This document shows, one piece after another, positions 1 through 8,331 of a DNA stretch of 64,000 nt; the first letter of the stretch is position 1, and each line of letters starts with the position of its first letter. The notes under the pieces were generated by a model that saw only the letters and a program-made list of their open reading frames with translations, ran no database searches and was not told the DNA's origin. Source of the DNA: Pelagibacterales bacterium SAG-MED38. GTDB taxonomy: Bacteria; Pseudomonadota; Alphaproteobacteria; Pelagibacterales; Pelagibacteraceae. Made by a program: the position numbers and the translations under genes. The DNA is taken from NCBI GenBank assembly GCA_014653585.1, contig JACWEH010000002.1, positions 1 through 64,000 of the forward strand, in the 5' to 3' direction.

Positions 1-595
1 CATTCTTGGCTTAAAAATTGGATTATTGAGAAAAGATTTAAAGAGAGAGTTATTTGATCAAAAATTAAAAGATCTGAAGTCTTTACCAAAACTAGTAGAA
101 AGGACTTTAATGGTAGATAACAAAATTCAATCAATATCAAATACTTTTAATGATGCGAAAGGCTCAATGTTTTTAGGAAGAGGTTTTTCTTTTCCAATAG
201 CATTAGAGGGTGCGTTAAAATTAAAAGAACTGTCTTACATTCATGCTGAAGGTTATCCAGCTGGAGAAATGAAACATGGACCTCTTGCATTAATTGAAGA
301 GGGAATGCCTGTTGTTGTTTTGGCACCAAGAGATAGTTACTACCAAAAAACAATTTCCAATATGCAGGAAGTTATCGCCAGAGGAGCAAAAGTTTTGTTG
401 ATAACGGACAAGAGTGAAGATGAGGTGGTTTCGGAGAATATTTGGGAAAAAATAGAAGTTGAAAGTTCGAACGAAGATCTTTTACCTTTCCTTTTAACAA
501 TACCTTTACAAAAATTGGCTTATTATTCAGCACTAAAAAAAGGATTCGACATAGATAAGCCGCGAAATTTGGCCAAATCAGTAACCGTTGAATAA
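1..595 (+). CDS. glmS: Glutamine--fructose-6-phosphate aminotransferase (isomerizing), C-terminal part
   Basis: This is the 3' end of glmS, cut by the window edge; the reading frame is open from base 2, so the TTG at 26 is internal. GlmS makes glucosamine-6-phosphate from fructose-6-phosphate and glutamine, the entry step to UDP-GlcNAc for peptidoglycan and lipid A. About 197 residues are visible. They cover the second SIS sugar-isomerase domain, with the family block GRGFSFPIALEGALKLKE, the HAEGYPAGEMKHGP motif and the conserved tail DKPRNLAKSVTVE. The glutaminase domain lies outside the window. The identification is very secure; the gene's 5' end and regulation cannot be judged. Confidence 0.96.
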   Translation, partial: ILGLKIGLLRKDLKRELFDQKLKDLKSLPKLVERTLMVDNKIQSISNTFNDAKGSMFLGRGFSFPIALEGALKLKELSYIHAEGYPAGEMKHGPLALIEEGMPVVVLAPRDSYYQKTISNMQEVIARGAKVLLITDKSEDEVVSENIWEKIEVESSNEDLLPFLLTIPLQKLAYYSALKKGFDIDKPRNLAKSVTVE

Positions 596-630
596 TAGAA
601 AAACTCTGATACAACAATTCTGAGTTGAAC

Positions 631-2010
631 ATGAAAAACTGGAAAATTAATAGTTGGAGAAAGTATCCCGTTAAACACATACCCTCGTATGATGATGAGA
701 AGGAACTTAATAGTGTTTTAAATAAATTAAAAACATTTCCACCACTTGTATTTGCGGGCGAGACTAGACATCTAAAAGATCAATTAGCTAAGGTAGTTGA
801 TGGTAAAGCCTTTTTATTACAAGGTGGTGACTGTGCTGAAAGTTTTGCTGAGTTCCATCCTGACAATATAAGAGATACTTTTAAAGTAATTCTTCAAATG
901 GCTTTGGTAATGACTTATTCTGCTTCTTTACCAATTGTTAAACTTGGGAGGATTGCTGGACAGTTCTCTAAGCCAAGAAGTGCTCCAACGGAAAAACAAG
1001 GTGATATAGAATTACCAAGCTATTTAGGTGATAATATTAATGCTATAGATTTTAACGAAAAAGCTAGAAGACCTGACCCAAAAAGAATGTACAAAGCATA
1101 TTCTCAATCAGCATCGACACTAAATCTTTTGAGAGCATTTTCAAAGGGTGGTTTTGCTGATTTGAATAAAGTTCATTTGTGGAACTTAGACTATATTAAA
1201 AAAAGTCCTCAGGCTAAAAAATTTAAGGACTTAGAAGATAAAATAGCTGATGCTTTAGCATTTATGGAAGCATGTGGTATAACTTCAGATTTTAATAACA
1301 GATTGTACACTGTAAATTTTTGGACATCACATGAAGCATTACATTTACCATTTGAAGAAAGTATGACCAGAGTAGACTCTACTACTGGTGAATACCATGA
1401 TACATCTGCTCATTTTGTTTGGATTGGTGATAGAACAAGACAGTTAGATGGCGGACACGTTGAATTTTGTAGAGGTATAGAAAACCCAATTGGAATAAAG
1501 TGTGGTCCTACTTCTAAACCCGAAGAAATCGCAAAAATTTGTGAGGTATTAAATCCGAAAAATGAAAAAGGTAAAATAACTTTAATATCTAGATTTGGTC
1601 ATCAAAATGTAGAAAAGTTTTTACCAAAATTAATTAGACGAATTAAAAAGGAGGGTCTTAATGTTATTTGGTCATGTGACCCGATGCATGGTAATACTAT
1701 TGCATCTACAACTGGATTTAAAACTAGACCTTTTAACAACGTAGTGAACGAAGTAAAAAATGTTTTTGGTGTACATCAATCGGAAGGATCTTACGCTGGT
1801 GGCTTGCATGTAGAAATGACTGGTCAAGATGTGACGGAATGTACTGGTGGTGCAAGAAAAATATCTGATGCTGATTTATCAAGCAGGTATCACACACATT
1901 GTGATCCAAGACTAAATTCTGATCAAGCTTTAGAGCTGGCTTTTTTAATTTCTGATGAGATCAAAAAGAATAGCAGCTATTCCAAAAATGCTATTCAAGC
2001 GGCATCTTAG
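631..2010 (+). CDS. aroG: 3-deoxy-7-phosphoheptulonate synthase, class II (DAHP synthase)
   Basis: This enzyme condenses phosphoenolpyruvate and erythrose-4-phosphate, the first step of the shikimate pathway to aromatic amino acids. At 459 residues it has normal class II (plant/actinobacterial/alphaproteobacterial) length. It carries the N-terminal W..NSWR signature, the metal-binding Cys68 in LLQGGDCAESF, the WSCDPMHGNT block, GGLHVEMTGQDVTECTGG and the C-terminal THCDPRLN. An in-frame TTG lies at 625, but ATG at 631 fits the family start (MKNWKINSWR). It begins 35 bases after glmS with no clear promoter, so read-through from glmS is possible. The symbol aroG follows common use for class II enzymes; the function is secure. 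Confidence 0.95.
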   Translation: MKNWKINSWRKYPVKHIPSYDDEKELNSVLNKLKTFPPLVFAGETRHLKDQLAKVVDGKAFLLQGGDCAESFAEFHPDNIRDTFKVILQMALVMTYSASLPIVKLGRIAGQFSKPRSAPTEKQGDIELPSYLGDNINAIDFNEKARRPDPKRMYKAYSQSASTLNLLRAFSKGGFADLNKVHLWNLDYIKKSPQAKKFKDLEDKIADALAFMEACGITSDFNNRLYTVNFWTSHEALHLPFEESMTRVDSTTGEYHDTSAHFVWIGDRTRQLDGGHVEFCRGIENPIGIKCGPTSKPEEIAKICEVLNPKNEKGKITLISRFGHQNVEKFLPKLIRRIKKEGLNVIWSCDPMHGNTIASTTGFKTRPFNNVVNEVKNVFGVHQSEGSYAGGLHVEMTGQDVTECTGGARKISDADLSSRYHTHCDPRLNSDQALELAFLISDEIKKNSSYSKNAIQAAS

Positions 2011-2014
2011 GCTA

Positions 2015-2042
2015 TTGCATTATGTATAGAGTTTATTAAATA
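2015..2042 (+). promoter_or_regulatory. Predicted sigma70 promoter of nadE, leaderless type
   Basis: A -35-like TTGCAT (2015-2020), 16 bases, then a -10-like TAAATA (2037-2042). Only seven bases separate the -10 box from the nadE ATG at 2050, so the predicted RNA start falls at or next to the start codon. This is a motif match by eye in AT-rich DNA, so the call is moderate. Confidence 0.45.
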
Positions 2043-2049
2043 GATCGTA

Positions 2050-2787
2050 ATGAATCCTAAAGAAAAAACAAAATTTATATCAAGTTGGATTAAATCTTAT
2101 GCAGAGGAAATGCCTTCAAAAGCACAATCTTTAGTAATTGGTATTTCTGGGGGTATAGATTCTTCTGTTTCAAGCACATTAAGTGCAATGACTGGACTAA
2201 AAACAATAGTTCTTACCATGCCAATAAAACAAATAGAAAATCAACACGATTTAAGTTTAAAACATCAAAATTGGTTAGTTAAGAATTTTAAAAACGTTGA
2301 AGCTCACACAATTAGCTTAGATAAATTATTTGAAACTTTTTCTTTAACATTAAATAAATTTGATAATGAACATGGTTTTGCAAATTCTAGAGCAAGATTA
2401 AGAATGACAACACTTTATCAAGTAGCAGCAGCAAACAAGGGTATTGTTGTAGGTACAGGTAATAAAGTGGAGGACTTTGGCGTAGGATTTTATACAAAAT
2501 ATGGAGATGGTGGAGTAGATATTTCACCAATAGCGGATTGTAATAAAACTGAAGTTTGGGAATTAGGTAAAGAATTAGGAATATTAAAAGAAATTATTGA
2601 TGCACCTCCAACAGATGGTTTATGGGACGATGGAAGAACTGATGAAGGTCAGCTTGGTTTCAGTTATAATGAGCTGGAAGATGCAATGACTAATCCCGAC
2701 TCACCGCATAAAGCTAAATACGAAAAAATTAGAAAACAAAATTTGCATAAAATGGACCCTATTCCTGTATGCAAAATTCCTAGTTAA
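2050..2787 (+). CDS. nadE: NAD+ synthase (ammonia-dependent type)
   Basis: NadE amidates deamido-NAD with ATP, the last step of NAD synthesis. The 245-residue protein has the ATP-pyrophosphatase P-loop SGGIDSS at residues 33-39. Further on are the conserved segments GTGNKVEDFGVGFYTKYGDGGVD, cut here as GTGNKVEDF and YTKYGDGGVD, and DGLWDDGRTDEGQ. There is no N-terminal nitrilase-type glutaminase domain, so it should use free ammonia or a partner's ammonia. Its own promoter is predicted immediately upstream. nadK, the other NAD-cofactor gene in the window, is unlinked at 23778. Confidence 0.95.
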   Translation: MNPKEKTKFISSWIKSYAEEMPSKAQSLVIGISGGIDSSVSSTLSAMTGLKTIVLTMPIKQIENQHDLSLKHQNWLVKNFKNVEAHTISLDKLFETFSLTLNKFDNEHGFANSRARLRMTTLYQVAAANKGIVVGTGNKVEDFGVGFYTKYGDGGVDISPIADCNKTEVWELGKELGILKEIIDAPPTDGLWDDGRTDEGQLGFSYNELEDAMTNPDSPHKAKYEKIRKQNLHKMDPIPVCKIPS

Positions 2788-2796
2788 TCAATTCGA

Positions 2797-2823
2797 TTAA
2801 CAAATCATTAAATAAGGTATATT
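2797..2823 (+). promoter_or_regulatory. Possible promoter of the cysS-cimA-trmJ group
   Basis: TTAACA (2797-2802), 15 bases, then TATATT (2818-2823), ending 15 bases before the cysS ATG. The 51-base gap after nadE is one of the larger ones here and could hold a start site for the coupled genes downstream. The spacing is slightly short, so the call is weak. Confidence 0.35.
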
Positions 2824-2828
2824 TCTTA

Positions 2829-2838
2829 ATCAGCTGAT
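2829..2838. promoter_or_regulatory. Perfect 10-bp palindrome abutting the cysS start codon
   Basis: ATCAGCTGAT is a perfect palindrome whose last base is directly followed by the cysS ATG at 2839. It lies just downstream of the predicted -10 box, where it could be an operator or the first bases of the transcript. No regulator is known for it; chance occurrence is possible. Confidence 0.3.
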
Positions 2839-4182
2839 ATGGATATTTTTTTAACGAATAATTTAAGTAATAAAAAAGAACAATTTGTTCCAAGAGAAAA
2901 AAAAAATATTGGAATGTATGTTTGCGGACCTACAGTTTATGATGATCCTCATATAGGAAATGCTAGACCCTTAGTAATATTTGATATTTTATTTAAATTA
3001 TTAAAAAACGAATTTTCCTCCGTAACATATGTGAGAAATATAACTGACATTGATGACAAAATAATTAAATCCTCACAAGAGCAAAAAATTTCTTCAAAAG
3101 AATTAACTGAAAAAGTAACAAAAAGTTTTTTAGATGATTGTAAATTTTTAAATTGTGACAATCCTACTTATCAGCCAAAAGCAACTGAGCACATTGATCT
3201 TATGATTGAAATGATTAATGGTTTAATTAAAAAAGGATTCGCATACGAGAATAAAAAACATGTTTATTTTGAAGTTAAAAAATTTTCTGATTATGGAAAA
3301 TTATCAAATAAAAATTTAGAAGATTTAGTAGCTGGATCCAGGGTAGAAATTAGTGAAAATAAAAAAAACTCAGAAGACTTTGTTTTATGGAAACCATCAA
3401 ATAACGATGAACCCGCTTGGGATTCACCTTGGGGTAAAGGCAGGCCAGGTTGGCATTTGGAATGTTCAGCTATGTCAAAAAAATTTTTGGGTAATGAATT
3501 TGATATTCATGGTGGGGGTATAGACCTAATTTTTCCCCATCATGAAAATGAAATAGCTCAATCTAGATGTGCCAATGATACAAAAGTTTTTGCAAATTAT
3601 TGGGTCCACAACGCATTTATTACCACGTCCAATGAAAAAATGGCTAAATCACAAGGCAACATTCTTAAAATAAAAGATTTTAAAAATAAGATCAGTGGTC
3701 AAATAATCAGATTAGCTTTGATGAGTGCTCACTATAAACAACCATTGGATTGGAACGATAAATTATTAAGTGATTGTGAAGGTACTTTAGATAAATGGTA
3801 TAAAGTATATTCATCTAAGCTGAAATCTGTCAAAGTTTCAGATGAAATTTTAAAACCTTTGTATGAAGATCTAAATACTCCAGGATATATTGCCAACCTT
3901 CACAAATTATATGAAAAAGCTAATAAAGGTGAAAACATAGACTTATTTGTTTCAGCATGTAAATTTGTCGGTTTGATGAATGAAACTACCGAGCAATGGA
4001 ATGAGTTTAAGAAGAATAGAGTATCCATAACCGAGTCAGAAATTGAAAATATGCTTGGTTTAAGAGATAAGGCTAGAGAAAATAAAAATTTTAATGAAGC
4101 TGATAGAATTAGAGATAAACTTTTAGACAAAGGTGTTTTAATAGAGGACAAAGATGGTAAAACACTCTGGAAATTTAAATGA
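2839..4182 (+). CDS. cysS: Cysteinyl-tRNA synthetase
   Basis: This class I aminoacyl-tRNA synthetase charges tRNA-Cys. The 447-residue length is normal. The zinc/active-site Cys29 sits in MYVCGPTVYDDPHIGNARP with the HIGH-type motif as HIGN (38-41). WHLECSAMS and HGGGIDLIFPHHENE supply the other conserved zinc and active-site residues, and the KMSKS loop reads KMAKS (267-271). The C-terminal DALR-like helical domain ends with the typical R.KARE..F.EAD.IRD.L..KGV.IED. segment. The stop overlaps the cimA start by four bases (ATGA), indicating translational coupling to branched-chain amino acid synthesis. Confidence 0.97.
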   Translation: MDIFLTNNLSNKKEQFVPREKKNIGMYVCGPTVYDDPHIGNARPLVIFDILFKLLKNEFSSVTYVRNITDIDDKIIKSSQEQKISSKELTEKVTKSFLDDCKFLNCDNPTYQPKATEHIDLMIEMINGLIKKGFAYENKKHVYFEVKKFSDYGKLSNKNLEDLVAGSRVEISENKKNSEDFVLWKPSNNDEPAWDSPWGKGRPGWHLECSAMSKKFLGNEFDIHGGGIDLIFPHHENEIAQSRCANDTKVFANYWVHNAFITTSNEKMAKSQGNILKIKDFKNKISGQIIRLALMSAHYKQPLDWNDKLLSDCEGTLDKWYKVYSSKLKSVKVSDEILKPLYEDLNTPGYIANLHKLYEKANKGENIDLFVSACKFVGLMNETTEQWNEFKKNRVSITESEIENMLGLRDKARENKNFNEADRIRDKLLDKGVLIEDKDGKTLWKFK

Positions 4183-5780
4183 GTAAAGAAAGATTATACA
4201 TATTTGATACAACTCTTAGAGATGGAGCTCAAACACAAGGTGTTGACTTTACTATAGAAGATAAAGAGAAAATTGCTTTAACTTTAGATAATCTAGGTGT
4301 GGATTATATAGAGGCAGGATGGCCTGGAGCTAATCCAACTGATACCGAATTTTTTCAAAAGAGACATGACTTTAAAAACTCAAAACTAACATCATTTGGT
4401 ATGACGAAGAAATCAGGACGAAGTGCGGAAAACGATATTGGTTTATCTGCAATTATGAACTCTAACACATCTGCTGTATGTTTGGTTGGTAAGTCTTGGG
4501 ATTTTCATGTGGATGTTGCGTTGGGAATAACAAATGAAGAAAATTTAAATAATATTTCTGAGAGTGCTAAACATTTTGTTAAAGCGAAAAAAGAATTTAT
4601 GTTCGATGCAGAACATTTTTTTGATGGTTACAAAGCAAACCCAAGATATGCACTTTCCTGCATTAAAGCTGCTTATGATCAAGGTGCGAGATGGGTCATA
4701 CTTTGTGACACTAATGGAGGAACACTTCCGCATGAAGTTTCAAGGATAGTAAGCGAAGTTGCAAAAGTAGTACCAGGAAAAAACTTAGGAATTCACGCTC
4801 ATAATGATACTGGTAACGCAGTTGCTAATTCATTAGCAGCAGTATTATCCGGAGTTCGACAAATTCAAGGTACAATAAATGGATTAGGTGAAAGATGTGG
4901 AAATGCAAATTTGATATCATTGGTACCAACATTTTTTTTAAAAAAAGATTTTTCATCTCAATTTGAAATTGGAATAAAATCAGAAAATATTAAAAATCTC
5001 ACTAATTGCTCAAGACTTTTAGATGAAATTTTAAATAGAAAACCTAACCAACATTTACCTTACGTAGGTGCTGCAGCTTTTTCACATAAAGGGGGATTAC
5101 ATGTATCTGCCGTGCAAAAAGATCCAAAAACTTATGAACATATTAACCCAGAAGAAGTTGGTAATACAAGAAATATTGTTGTTTCTGATCAATCTGGAAA
5201 GTCGAATATTATTTCAAGATTAAAAAGTATTAAAATTGATATTCAAGAAAATGATCCAAAAATTAGAAAATTATTAGATGAGGTAAAAGACAGAGAATTT
5301 ATTGGTTATAGTTATGATGGTGCTGATGCATCATTTGAATTATTAGCCAGAAGGATTATTGGAGAAATACCAAGATATATATCTATTAATGAGTATGACG
5401 TTTCGGTGAAAAAAAATAAATCTGGCGAAATAGTTTCCTCAGCTAAAGCTCAATTAGAAGTTGATGGAGAAAAAATTATGTGCGAGGGGGAGGGGAACGG
5501 TCCAGTAAATGCTTTAGATAATGCTATAAGGCAGAACGTTGATAGATTAGCAAAATACTCAAAATACTTAAAAGATTTGAAGCTAGTAGACTATAAAGTT
5601 AGGATCTTAAATACAGGGACTGAGGCTGTAACAAGAGTATCAATTGAAAGTACAGACTCCCAGGGAAAAAATTGGTTTACTATTGGTGTCTCAACAAACA
5701 TAATCGATGCTTCATTTAAAGCATTGATTGATAGTTTAGATTATAAATTATTTAAAGATAATGCACCTGCTAGTAAATAA
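4179..5780 (+). CDS. cimA: (R)-citramalate synthase
   Basis: CimA condenses pyruvate and acetyl-CoA to citramalate, the threonine-independent route to 2-oxobutanoate and isoleucine. The 533-residue protein is an alpha-isopropylmalate synthase-type enzyme: a DRE-TIM barrel with DTTLRDGAQTQG (10-21), EAGWPGANPTD, the metal-site HAHNDTGN near residue 206 and GLGERCGNAN. After the HKGGLHVSAV linker comes a LeuA-like regulatory domain from about residue 380. GAQTQG after the catalytic Arg and the overall length favour CimA over LeuA or homocitrate synthase. It overlaps cysS by four bases and abuts trmJ with no gap. Confidence 0.88.
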   Translation: MSKERLYIFDTTLRDGAQTQGVDFTIEDKEKIALTLDNLGVDYIEAGWPGANPTDTEFFQKRHDFKNSKLTSFGMTKKSGRSAENDIGLSAIMNSNTSAVCLVGKSWDFHVDVALGITNEENLNNISESAKHFVKAKKEFMFDAEHFFDGYKANPRYALSCIKAAYDQGARWVILCDTNGGTLPHEVSRIVSEVAKVVPGKNLGIHAHNDTGNAVANSLAAVLSGVRQIQGTINGLGERCGNANLISLVPTFFLKKDFSSQFEIGIKSENIKNLTNCSRLLDEILNRKPNQHLPYVGAAAFSHKGGLHVSAVQKDPKTYEHINPEEVGNTRNIVVSDQSGKSNIISRLKSIKIDIQENDPKIRKLLDEVKDREFIGYSYDGADASFELLARRIIGEIPRYISINEYDVSVKKNKSGEIVSSAKAQLEVDGEKIMCEGEGNGPVNALDNAIRQNVDRLAKYSKYLKDLKLVDYKVRILNTGTEAVTRVSIESTDSQGKNWFTIGVSTNIIDASFKALIDSLDYKLFKDNAPASK

Positions 5781-6494
5781 ATGAGTAAAAATAATATCTC
5801 ATTTATTCTTCATAAACCTCAATTATCAGAAAATATTGGTGCCTGTGCTAGAGCGATTAAAAACTTTAATTTTAAGAAATTGGTTTTGGTTAATCCTAAA
5901 CCTATTTTTCCAAATGATAAAATTTTAGCAACATCGGTTGGTGCTAAAGATGTTATCAAACAAAGTAAAAAATATGACAATTTAGAAAAGGCACTTGGGA
6001 AAACAGAAATTGTTATTGCTACTTCTGCTAGATTTAGGAACAAAAATATTAAACATATAAATTTAAATGATTTAAAAAAGATTAATTTTAGTAAGAAAAT
6101 TGCTTTTTTATTTGGGTCTGAGGCATCAGGTTTATCAAACGATGAAATAAGTTATACTAATTATACTTTGCAAATACCTACTAACCCTGATTTTAAATCT
6201 TTAAATTTATCTCATAGTCTAATCATAATTGCACAATACGTAGCTCATCTTATTAAACTTAAAAATATTCCCTTTGAAAAATCAAAAAAAATAAAATCTG
6301 CTAGTAGAAAAGAAATTCAATCAATGTTCAGTCTTTGTGTTAAAAATTTAGATGAAATTAATTTTTTTAGACCTACAGAGAAGAGACCAATGATGATCGA
6401 AAACTTAAGAAATATTTTTTATAAAATGGACCTATCTGATAAAGAAACACGTATATTATCTGGGGTATTTGCCAGTTTAGGAAAAAAACGTTGA
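5781..6494 (+). CDS. trmJ: tRNA/rRNA 2'-O-methyltransferase, TrmJ type (SpoU family)
   Basis: A SPOUT-fold RNA ribose methyltransferase; TrmJ modifies position 32 of several tRNAs. The 237 residues contain the SpoU motif 1 region (PQLSENIGACARAIKNF, residues 13-29), motif 2 (FLFGSEASGLSNDE) and motif 3 (IPTNPDFKSLNLSHSLIII). The last motif resembles the TrmJ version, where SLNL replaces the SLNVS of TrmH/RlmB. A short C-terminal helical extension is also typical of TrmJ. The start codon directly follows the cimA stop. The exact substrate is inferred from family resemblance. Confidence 0.85.
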   Translation: MSKNNISFILHKPQLSENIGACARAIKNFNFKKLVLVNPKPIFPNDKILATSVGAKDVIKQSKKYDNLEKALGKTEIVIATSARFRNKNIKHINLNDLKKINFSKKIAFLFGSEASGLSNDEISYTNYTLQIPTNPDFKSLNLSHSLIIIAQYVAHLIKLKNIPFEKSKKIKSASRKEIQSMFSLCVKNLDEINFFRPTEKRPMMIENLRNIFYKMDLSDKETRILSGVFASLGKKR

Positions 6495-6522
6495 TTGACA
6501 AAATTATGAGTAAGTTTATAAA
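6495..6522 (+). promoter_or_regulatory. Strong sigma70 promoter of rpsD with a very short leader
   Basis: A consensus TTGACA (6495-6500), 16 bases, then TATAAA (6517-6522). The -35 box begins at the base after the trmJ stop codon. A start about seven bases past the -10 would leave a 5' leader of only some six bases before the rpsD ATG at 6535, too short for a Shine-Dalgarno site, and none is visible. Confidence 0.75.
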
Positions 6523-6534
6523 ACCCCATACTAA

Positions 6535-7152
6535 ATGACTAAAAGATTAAACTCTAAACACAAAGTAGACAGAAGATTAAAAGTTAACTTATGGGGAAGA
6601 CCCAAAAGTCCTTTTAATAAAAGAGCTTATGGTCCAGGACAACATGGACAAACAAGACAGGGCAAACCTTCTGATTATGGTATTCAACTTCAAGCTAAAC
6701 AAAAGCTTAAAGCTTATTATGGAAATATTAATGAGAGACAATTTAGGAATATCTACAAAAAGGCGTCAATGTTAAAAGGTGATACTAGTGAAAATCTAAT
6801 TGGTCTCTTAGAAAGAAGACTTGACTCAGTAATTTACAGGGCAAAATTTGCTACAACAATTTTTTCTGCAAGACAATTAATCAATCATGGTCATGTTAAG
6901 GTTAATGGAAAAAAAGTAAATATTTCAAGTTATTTATTAAGAGAAGAGGACACGATTGAAATACGAGATAAATCTAAGCAAATGGCTTTAGTGGATATTG
7001 CTTTAGCCAATAAAGAAAGAGAAGCACCAGAATATATTCAGCTAGATCAAAAGAATAAAAAATTTAAATTTGTAAGAATACCTAAATTTGAGGAAGTTCC
7101 ATATCCTGTGGTAATGGAACCCAATTTAGTAATTGAATATTATTCAAGATAA
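6535..7152 (+). CDS. rpsD: 30S ribosomal protein S4
   Basis: S4 is a primary 16S rRNA-binding assembly protein of the small subunit. At 205 residues it has normal length. It shows the N-terminal [15 protein letters not shown] and [11 protein letters not shown] blocks and an S4 RNA-binding domain around residues 93-155 ([14 protein letters not shown]...[19 protein letters not shown]). It stands alone rather than in the alpha operon, as usual in alphaproteobacteria. It has its own strong promoter and is overlapped at its 3' end by a methyltransferase gene if that gene uses its first start. Confidence 0.97.
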   Translation: MTKRLNSKHKVDRRLKVNLWGRPKSPFNKRAYGPGQHGQTRQGKPSDYGIQLQAKQKLKAYYGNINERQFRNIYKKASMLKGDTSENLIGLLERRLDSVIYRAKFATTIFSARQLINHGHVKVNGKKVNISSYLLREEDTIEIRDKSKQMALVDIALANKEREAPEYIQLDQKNKKFKFVRIPKFEEVPYPVVMEPNLVIEYYSR

Positions 7153-7765
7153 TAATTTGATTAAAAGAACTTCAAAAAAATATATCCAATCAGTTCTTTC
7201 AAAAAACAAAAGTTGGAAAATTTTAGATATTGGCTGTGGTTATAGTGCTAACGAGTTAGCTACAACTATTTGTGATGTTCAGGACTTGTCAAAATATTAC
7301 AAAGATAGAAATTTTATCAAGCTAGAAAAAAAACAATTACCTTTTGATGATAATCAATTTGATTTTGTTATTGCAAGCCATGTGTTGGAGCATGTTGAAG
7401 AATATAAATTTTTTATAAGTGAGTTAGAAAGAATATCAAAAAAAGGATACATAGAATTACCTACAAAACTTGAAGATAATTTAGTATTTGAAAACAAAAA
7501 TGATCATATATGGCACATGGATTTTGATGATGTTAATTTAAGATTGTTAATCTCAAAGAGGTTACAGCACTTTGAACCTATTCTAACAGTTTCTATGATG
7601 CATAAATTAAGGGAGAATTTTAAAAGTAGTTTTATCTTAGAGCTTTATTGGGAAAATAAAATTGATTATGAGTTTGTTGAAAATACCCAGGATAGTCAAA
7701 AATATAGTTTAATTATGATGTTTAGAAAATTTTTTTCGAAAAAAATAAGATCGATTTTTAATTAA
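7133..7765 (+). CDS. Class I SAM-dependent methyltransferase, substrate unknown
   Basis: About 200-210 residues with a Methyltransf_11-type fold: motif [12 protein letters not shown] near residues 30-40, the acidic/aromatic segment [22 protein letters not shown] (post-II region, residues 65-86), then a helix-rich C-terminus. No ATG start is available. TTG at 7133 overlaps rpsD by 20 bases; TTG at 7157, four bases after the rpsD stop, is equally possible and would remove eight residues. It must be co-transcribed with rpsD and overlaps the convergent grxD by four bases. It resembles the SAM enzymes found in glycan clusters as well as small-molecule ones, so no substrate is proposed. Confidence 0.75.
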   Translation: MNIIQDNNLIKRTSKKYIQSVLSKNKSWKILDIGCGYSANELATTICDVQDLSKYYKDRNFIKLEKKQLPFDDNQFDFVIASHVLEHVEEYKFFISELERISKKGYIELPTKLEDNLVFENKNDHIWHMDFDDVNLRLLISKRLQHFEPILTVSMMHKLRENFKSSFILELYWENKIDYEFVENTQDSQKYSLIMMFRKFFSKKIRSIFN

Positions 7766-8097
7766 TCTTTCTTAAAATTAATTCCTTTATCTTGAAAAAT
7801 TTTTTTAAGCTCACCACTTTCATACATCTCTTTGATAATATCGCACCCACCTACAAATTCTTTTTTTATGTAAAGCTGCGGGATTGTAGGCCAATCACTA
7901 TATATTTTAATTCCGTCACGCATTGATTGATCCTCAAGAACATTTACACCCTTAAAATCAACCTCTAAAATTTTAAGTATATTAGAAACAGCCAACGAAA
8001 ACCCACATTGAGGTTGATCTGGTGTTCCTTTCATAAACAAACATATGTCATTAGTATTTATATGATTTTCAATTATATTTTTTGTTTGATCATTCAT
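7762..8097 (-). CDS. grxD: Monothiol glutaredoxin, CGFS type (Grx4 family)
   Basis: CGFS glutaredoxins bind a glutathione-ligated [2Fe-2S] cluster and pass it to client proteins or to BolA. The 111-residue protein has MKGTPDQPQCGFS (residues 22-34), the conserved WPTIPQLYIKKEFVGGCDI segment that binds glutathione, and a short acidic C-terminus. The upstream bolA stop abuts its start with no gap, matching the known physical partnership of the two families. It is the last gene of the sfsA-map-pur-bolA-grxD run and meets the convergent methyltransferase tail with a four-base overlap. Confidence 0.95.
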   Translation of the reverse strand: MNDQTKNIIENHINTNDICLFMKGTPDQPQCGFSLAVSNILKILEVDFKGVNVLEDQSMRDGIKIYSDWPTIPQLYIKKEFVGGCDIIKEMYESGELKKIFQDKGINFKKD

Positions 8098-8328
8098 TTA
8101 CTGTTCCTTTGTTTTTATTGCCAGAGCATGTAATTCATTTCCCATTCTTCCCTTTAGTGAATTATAAACCATTTTGTGTTGTTCTATTTTACTTTTTCCA
8201 GCAAATTGAGAAGATATGATTGTAGCGGAATAATGATTTCCATCGCCTGCAAGATCTTTAATTTCAATAGAGGCGTCAGGCATTGCCTCTTTAATATAAT
8301 TTTCTATTTCTTTTAAATCCATTGCCAT
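8098..8328 (-). CDS. bolA: BolA-family protein (IbaG/BolA type)
   Basis: BolA proteins form [2Fe-2S]-bridged heterocomplexes with CGFS glutaredoxins and take part in iron-sulfur trafficking and iron sensing. The 76-residue protein has the class II KH-like BolA fold with the conserved DGNHYSATIIS stretch carrying the variable-loop ligand region, and the C-terminal HALAIKT with its candidate cluster-ligand histidine. Two possible starts (8328, 8322) differ by two residues. It lies four bases after purL and abuts grxD, an arrangement common in alphaproteobacteria. Confidence 0.93.
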   Translation of the reverse strand: MAMDLKEIENYIKEAMPDASIEIKDLAGDGNHYSATIISSQFAGKSKIEQHKMVYNSLKGRMGNELHALAIKTKEQ

Positions 8329-8331
8329 AAA

